Positions 58,918-64,000 of a DNA stretch of 64,000 bases are shown here, in pieces (the first letter of the stretch is position 1; the number at the start of each line of letters is the position of its first letter). Position numbers and translations under genes: made by a program. Origin of the DNA: Paratinospora sagittata (taxonomy: Eukaryota; Streptophyta; Magnoliopsida; Ranunculales; Menispermaceae); the NCBI GenBank assembly GCA_035771175.1, contig CM069611.1, positions 17,185,366-17,249,365 of the forward strand. The letters are read 5' to 3'. A model generated the notes under the pieces. It searched no databases and had not been told where the DNA came from. It was given only the letters and a program-made list of their open reading frames with translations.

Positions 58918-59493
58918 ATGGCTTCTGAAAACCTAGCATCCCAAATGCGTCCATGAGAAGAATCTTCTGCATCAAGTGGTTTTTCCTTGTCTTCCTCCTC
59001 TGATGATTCGGTTGAAATTGCCAAAAGATGTAGGCATCGAAGAACTGTCGCCAAGCCTCCTCCCGATTTCCCCAGGGCTGAATCGCAACCTCTCATAAAA
59101 CCAGAACCAGAGCCAGAGCCATCCCATGCCAATCTTGCAGAATCTTCAATCAAGAATCTCTTAAGCCAGTCTTCAGAGTCCAACTCTGATAGTTTCCAGT
59201 TGGCTGTCGAGCTGCTTTTCCAACAAGAGAAGAGATTAAGAGAACTTCATAAAATCAACAGACTTCAAAAGGACATGTTGTTTACTCTTCTCAAAAAGGT
59301 GGATAAATCTAAAGTTGTTCTTGAAGATGCAATCAATGGGAGCTTTGCCTTTGCAATGAGCCATATTAGAAGGCTCGGTCAAGTTCTTGCCTATATTGAA
59401 CTCATGAGTGCAAGAATGGCCGAATCGCCTCATTTGACGAGATCTGCCGTACCTCGATCTCGTGATGCTCAAGGCTCTCCTCATCAAGCATGA
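58918..59493 (+). pseudogene. Accessory (env-position) ORF of the Sirevirus-like element
   Basis: ATG 58918 opens a 191-codon frame with one stop at codon 13 (TGA). It has a Ser/Asp-rich start (SLSSSSDDSVEIAKR), a Pro/Glu stretch (KPEPEPEPS) and a helical, probably coiled-coil part (LLFQQEKRLRELHKINRLQK). A C-terminal helix follows (AFAMSHIRRLGQVLAYIELM). No known domain was recognised, and no signal peptide or membrane segment is seen. Its place after pol and before the LTR is where Sirevirus elements carry an env-like or other third ORF. It may be an internally deleted form. Confidence 0.5.
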
Positions 59494-61254
59494 GTTCCAC
59501 TGCTCCCTGCTCCTGTCGGTCGATCTGTCTTCCCATTGTAATCTTTAAAACCTCCGGTTAAGATGGTCTTCTGGACCTTGAAAACTCATTACAATGTTTA
59601 ATGGTTGCTTCCCTTTTCAATTACCAAAAAGTAGTTCATTAAGCTACCTTTCTATTTCTCATTCATCTCTTAATGTTTTACTATGTTTGAATGGTTGATC
59701 TACTTGAATTTGTGTGAATGATATATTTCATTGTCATATGTTGCACACACTAATCATTGTTCACAGTTTGCTTGATTTATCCTCTGATATGCCTACTTAT
59801 GATCTCAATACTATCTTTAACTAACTCTGATACATATTTCTGCTTGAAATCTTTATCCTCTTCAGTATACTTGCGACATCTTTCTTGTCTAGTCACACCT
59901 ATCTTGAATATCTGATATGCATATCTGTGACTGTCTTATAAATATCATGATTATACTTATCTTGCATCGTATATAACATCATGATTAATTTATCTTGAAC
60001 TTATGTGTAATCTGATTATCTGATGATCAGGTACACAATAGCTAGGCTGTGCCTTAACAATTTGTTTCTGCCTATGCTAGTTCATATCATGATCATGCTT
60101 GCTTTGAACTTTGAAAATCTTATCTATGCATGATTCATGTTTCTGCAAATGAATATAGGCCATGATACAATTTCATATCATACGCCTATATTTTGAAAAG
60201 ATTTTTGCCTACACTCTTGATTACTATCTTTCGGCATTATCTTTTCTATGTTTACCTGACTTTGATGCATTTGCTTCATACCATAACATGTTAGCATCCA
60301 ACTCATGGATATTTGATTTCTAATGAGCACATATCCTTCCAAATGTTTTCTCATTAGAATCGGTGTATCAATCATTCTAGGTCGTGCTTCAATTGAAATT
60401 TTATGCCTAGAATAGGAGAATGAATGTATGCCGTTTCGTGAATGATTTATATGAATTTCAGCGTATATTCAGTATGTTTAGACGTTGATATTCATCGTAT
60501 ATATCTTCATATGTCTAAACTATGGAAAGTTTATAATTATCCATTTCACATGCCATTGATGTTGCTCTTTAATATTATATTTCGTATACATCAATTGACT
60601 GTGATTTCTGATATCTAATAGATGTCATGCACTTCAACTATATATTTTCCATCTTATTAGAATCATAATAGCTAGGCCCTACTTAATTTTAAATCTCTCT
60701 GCCTATGCTATAAGTATGCTTATGCGTGTTTATTTACATATCTTAAAGCATACTCTGTGTTTGGTTTGGTTTAATTATCAAATTCATATTTATGCCAAAC
60801 ACTAAGGAGAATAATTGCCCACGATTAAAAATTCTTTATGAATTCATCTTTCGGCAATTCTTTCTCATTCCCTCTGACTACGATTCTCGGCTACGCTATT
60901 ATTTCAAATATTTTAGCCTATGAATTAGTCAAACTATTTCTCTATGTGCTTAAAAATAGGATTTGTTTCTCAAGAGAGTACCACTATAGTCTACCTTACG
61001 CATTCTCACATACCTAACTATGACACATTGTCATAAATCATCTTAAGGGTGAATACACAAAGTAAGGGGAAGTTTCGCTGCTCTACTAAGTCAGAAGGGG
61101 AGATCTTAGTCTCTTTTCTTCACTTTTTGATGATATCAAAGGGGGAAAAGAAAAATAAGAGATAAAAGAAAAATAAGAAGAATAGATGGGGGAAAAGAAA
61201 TTAACATTAATCTTTCTGCTTAAGGGTTTAATTTTTTGATTTGTTTGTTATCAT
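59494..61254 (+). other. Non-coding 3' internal region
   Basis: T-rich DNA without ORFs. The phrase AGCTAGGC..CTGCCTATGCTA recurs near 60041-60083 and 60669-60714. A purine-rich segment with GGGGGAAAAG runs from about 61140 to 61200. Confidence 0.6.
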
Positions 61255-61269
61255 AAAAAATGGGGATAT
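61255..61269 (+). other. Polypurine tract
   Basis: AAAAAATGGGGATAT directly precedes the LTR start TGTTAACC. It is interrupted by pyrimidines, as is common in this group. Confidence 0.65.
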
Positions 61270-64000
61270 TGTTAACCTATGCGGTTCATCACTTAGCTCG
61301 TCCCTAAATATGCTGCGATAAAGTATATTTTGATGATCACAAACAAAGTACTTTTCGGTGCTAAACGTGCGTTTATCAAGATTTCATCAAAGTACCTGAG
61401 GAAAGTAAAAAGTCAAGGAATGACTCGATCGAGAAACTCAAATATCACATCCAATGGTCAAGTTCGTCTCAACCAAAGAACTTCAACGATCATATCATGA
61501 TTTCAAGATCACTTCACTCGAACAATTCAATCAAGTTTCATGACTACAACTCTTGATCATCGTTCAAGTCATTCAACTGCGCAAAGCTCTTATTGAAGAT
61601 CTCATAATGAAGAGTTGGATTTAACAGTTATGAGAAAAGAGATATACACAAAGTATTTAAGGTATATCTTTCTCTAATCGTTATTGCTCAAAATGTTTTT
61701 CAAAACCATGCATAAATCATTTACATATGTTTTTGTAATCTGCATGTTTTGATTTCATTTTTTTACGGTATTTCAAATGATCTAATACTATATATTTAAT
61801 TTGAAATCTACTGAGTTTTTATTCGCATTTATCATATATTTTATCGCAAGTCAAAACTATTTTTAAAGAGTCTTTTAGGACGTTAATGGAATACAGCGTT
61901 CTCTTGAACTTTATAAGTCAGGATGACGATAGTTCATTAGGATGCTGATAACATTCAAGGTTGAATAGAACTAATTTATCAGGACGCTTACTTGTATAGT
62001 AGCGACTTCCTTTATTAGTCAACCTTTGAAGTTGTCAGGAAGCTGACACAGCATCAGCTCACTGAAAGATGTCTTCAAAGAATGTATCTTTGAGGACGAT
62101 GATAGCTATAAGTTGAACAATCTATCAGGACGATATCTGGATAGAAGCGTCCTCACCTTTAGGAATCAACTTATTAACTTTCAGGACGCTGATTGTCCTT
62201 CAGTGTGTTTGTGTCTTATTTAAAATGTTTTTAACCGGTAGGACGCTTACATTATTGTAGCGCCCTCATGATATGTTTTATGTTTTTAACTTGTAGGATG
62301 CTTACGTATTGTAGCGCCCTCATGTTTTGTTTTACGTTTTAAAGGCAGGACGCTTACTCGGATAGTAGTGCCCTCATGCACTTAGTTGTTTTCATAGCAG
62401 GATGCTAACTGTGCATTAGCTCTCTCAAGTTTAAGTCGTCTAAGTGACAAAGTAAGTTAGGATGCTTACGAGTTAGTAGCGCCCTCACTTAAGTGTTCAG
62501 CAGGACACTTATATGTAATAAGCACCCTCAAGGAACAAAACAACATTGTTGATATTATGCTTTAGGACACTGATTACGGAATCAGGAAGCGAATTCAACA
62601 ATCGTCACTGTTCAAATAGTACACTACATCAATTTACTTTTTCAGAATAGACCTATCAAAGATCATCACTGATACATGAAATAAGTTTTTTTAAAACTTT
62701 CCTTTTTCATGAAATCTGAAAAGAACCAAAATGTTAGTGAAAATTGCAGTTGTCATTTTCATATAACATTCTAGCCGTTGTGTGTAAACGCTCATATTAT
62801 TCAAACTTCAAATGTCTAACGGCTATGTCCCACTAAGTCTATAAATACTAGCACTTAGGATCAAACAACTTGTCAATCACTTTGTGTTGTGCCAATACTT
62901 TTTGAAAGTTAGATTGTGTCAAAATGAATTTCATTTTCTAATCTTTCATAGTACTTTTCACTGATACCTTATGTATTCAGATGATTTTCATACAGAGTTT
63001 ATTTTCATTTTATCTTTGAAAATCTATTTAATCTGGTATCAACTCAAATTCTTAGCACTGATTCATATTTTGTATCATTCTTGCTGGAGATAGAATTTGA
63101 GAAATAGTTCAAGATATACAGTTGTACTTGATTTCATATCTTAAGTACAATATTGAACTATATTATTAGTTGGTTAACTACTAATCAGAGAACCAGAAGT
63201 TTTATACTTATATTTTAGATTTATTTTGAAAATTGTCTGTGTCTTTGATACACCAGTCCTTCGTGTTTTAAGTCAATCTTTATTCGGTATTTATTACTTT
63301 TGAAGAAGCATTGATTTTCATATCATATCATTCATGCTTTTCAAAACTGCACTTGAACAATACCGAATATTGAAAGGTAAATGACTGAAGGTGTATTTCA
63401 ACTTAGCATCACCTATTTCATATTTCATATATTTGTAATGCTATGTAATGTGCTTAATTGTAAAGTGTTCTACTACGTTAGAACCAACCAACATCTTAAT
63501 GTTGTAATGCTGGTGTGTTTCTGTGTGAAACAACCAGGACAAGTGGACGTGGTTCACCTAAGTGATTTCAGGTTTGAAATCACGACCGTTCTTCCTGATC
63601 CCGTAAAAGGAACAAGAGTTTTTCCTCAGCCCGGAAAAAGGAAACCGGTTCATCCTCATCTCGCAAAAGTGCACGGTGTACAGATCATCCTGACCTAGGG
63701 TACCCTCTCAAATATTTTGAGAATACCAATGGAGGGACCGTTGTAGGACATCTTTTATGACGCTGACACTCAAAAAGTGGTCCCTAACACTAGGAGTATA
63801 CTCTGGTTTCTAACTGGCACATCCCGACACCCAAACTCCGGAATCCCCACCATGAAATCTCGGGATGAGCATTAGGTGTTGTGCCAAATTGTGATGCACA
63901 ACATCCTTCTCAAAAGAGGAAGAGGTCAACTCTGACAGAAGATGCCCCTCAATTTCTCTTTTATCATACTTAGACATATGGCCAGCATCGCCCTCCATAA
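61270..64000 (+). repeat. 3' LTR of the Sirevirus-like element, right end not reached or decayed
   Basis: It starts TGTTAACCTATGCGG and contains TTTTGATGATCACAAAC. The palindromic minisatellite lies at 61875-62535, a TATA box (CTATAAATACTAG) near 62840-62853, and a CCCGTAAAAGGAACAAG type of U5 repeat at 63599-63670. The expected end GGCCAACA was not found before 64000. Confidence 0.65.
61875..62535. repeat. Palindromic minisatellite
   Basis: Repeated pairs such as AGGACGCTTAC with TAGCGCCCTCATG, for example 62240-62270, 62294-62322 and 62347-62376. It has the same unit and orientation as the array at 36665-37222. Confidence 0.85.

Larger units (their letters stand above)
58751..64000 (+). 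mobile_element. 3' part of a Sirevirus-like element
   Basis: The plus-strand order is a promoter-like segment, an accessory ORF, a T-rich non-coding region, a GGGGGA-type purine region, a polypurine tract and a long LTR from 61270. The TTTTTGATGATATCAAAGGG purine motif before the LTR is typical of this group. Gag-pol is not in the window; the left edge abuts a broken gypsy LTR. Confidence 0.7.

Noticed and set aside
63810..63998. 62-residue minus-strand frame at the right edge
   Set aside because: No recognisable domain, within LTR or flank sequence; length is compatible with chance.

Overview
This is a plant nuclear window, most likely from a eudicot with a repeat-rich, AT-rich genome. One ordinary host gene is supported, a two-exon GATA zinc-finger transcription factor on the minus strand (4035-5246). 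Almost everything else is transposable-element DNA. It contains Ty1-copia elements (two with tRNA-iMet primer sites, several with very long Sirevirus-like LTRs), Ty3-gypsy elements (one complete chromodomain-type element), six solo LTRs, and a large Mutator-like DNA transposon (MULE).

Layout. 1-2361: 5' half of a minus-strand copia element with its LTR. 2362-7579: the single-copy-looking part, holding the GATA gene and, 1.2-2 kb upstream of its start codon, an unusually dense cluster of CACGTG boxes. 7580-8621: remnant related to the large MULE, cut by a solo LTR (8622-11263, target duplication ATTGG). 11772-23832: a solo Sirevirus-like LTR (duplication CACAC) split by a full gypsy chromovirus (13403-23582, duplication TGAAG). 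The chromovirus has extra reading frames both before gag and after pol. 24938-46283: the MULE. 46509-47090: 3' end of another copia element. 48482-52241: LTR fragments holding a further solo LTR (49329-52043, duplication AAAAT). 52242-58750: minus-strand gypsy-like element with a 4-kb internal region that shows no recognisable gag or pol. 58751-64000: 3' part of a plus-strand Sirevirus-like element, with an accessory reading frame, a polypurine tract and the start of a long LTR.

The most interesting object is the MULE. Its 45-bp terminal inverted repeats bound a plus-strand gene encoding a FAR1-type DNA-binding region, a MULE transposase and, in line after it, an OTU-type cysteine-protease domain. 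A convergent five-exon minus-strand gene encodes a plant mobile domain (PMD) protein. Both genes are now broken. The transposase carries a 2.3-kb solo LTR. The first PMD exon carries a 13-kb copia element that itself holds two further solo LTRs, one in each orientation, each with its own 5-bp target duplication. The order of insertion can therefore be read directly from the sequence.

Two themes recur. The Sirevirus-like LTRs share a hyphenated-palindrome minisatellite in the U3 half and conserved stem-loops plus short tandem repeats in the R/U5 half. Many of the premature stops in the retroelement and MULE genes sit where family alignments expect Gln or Arg, which fits C-to-T decay of methylated elements. 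All family assignments were made by reading motifs, without database searches.
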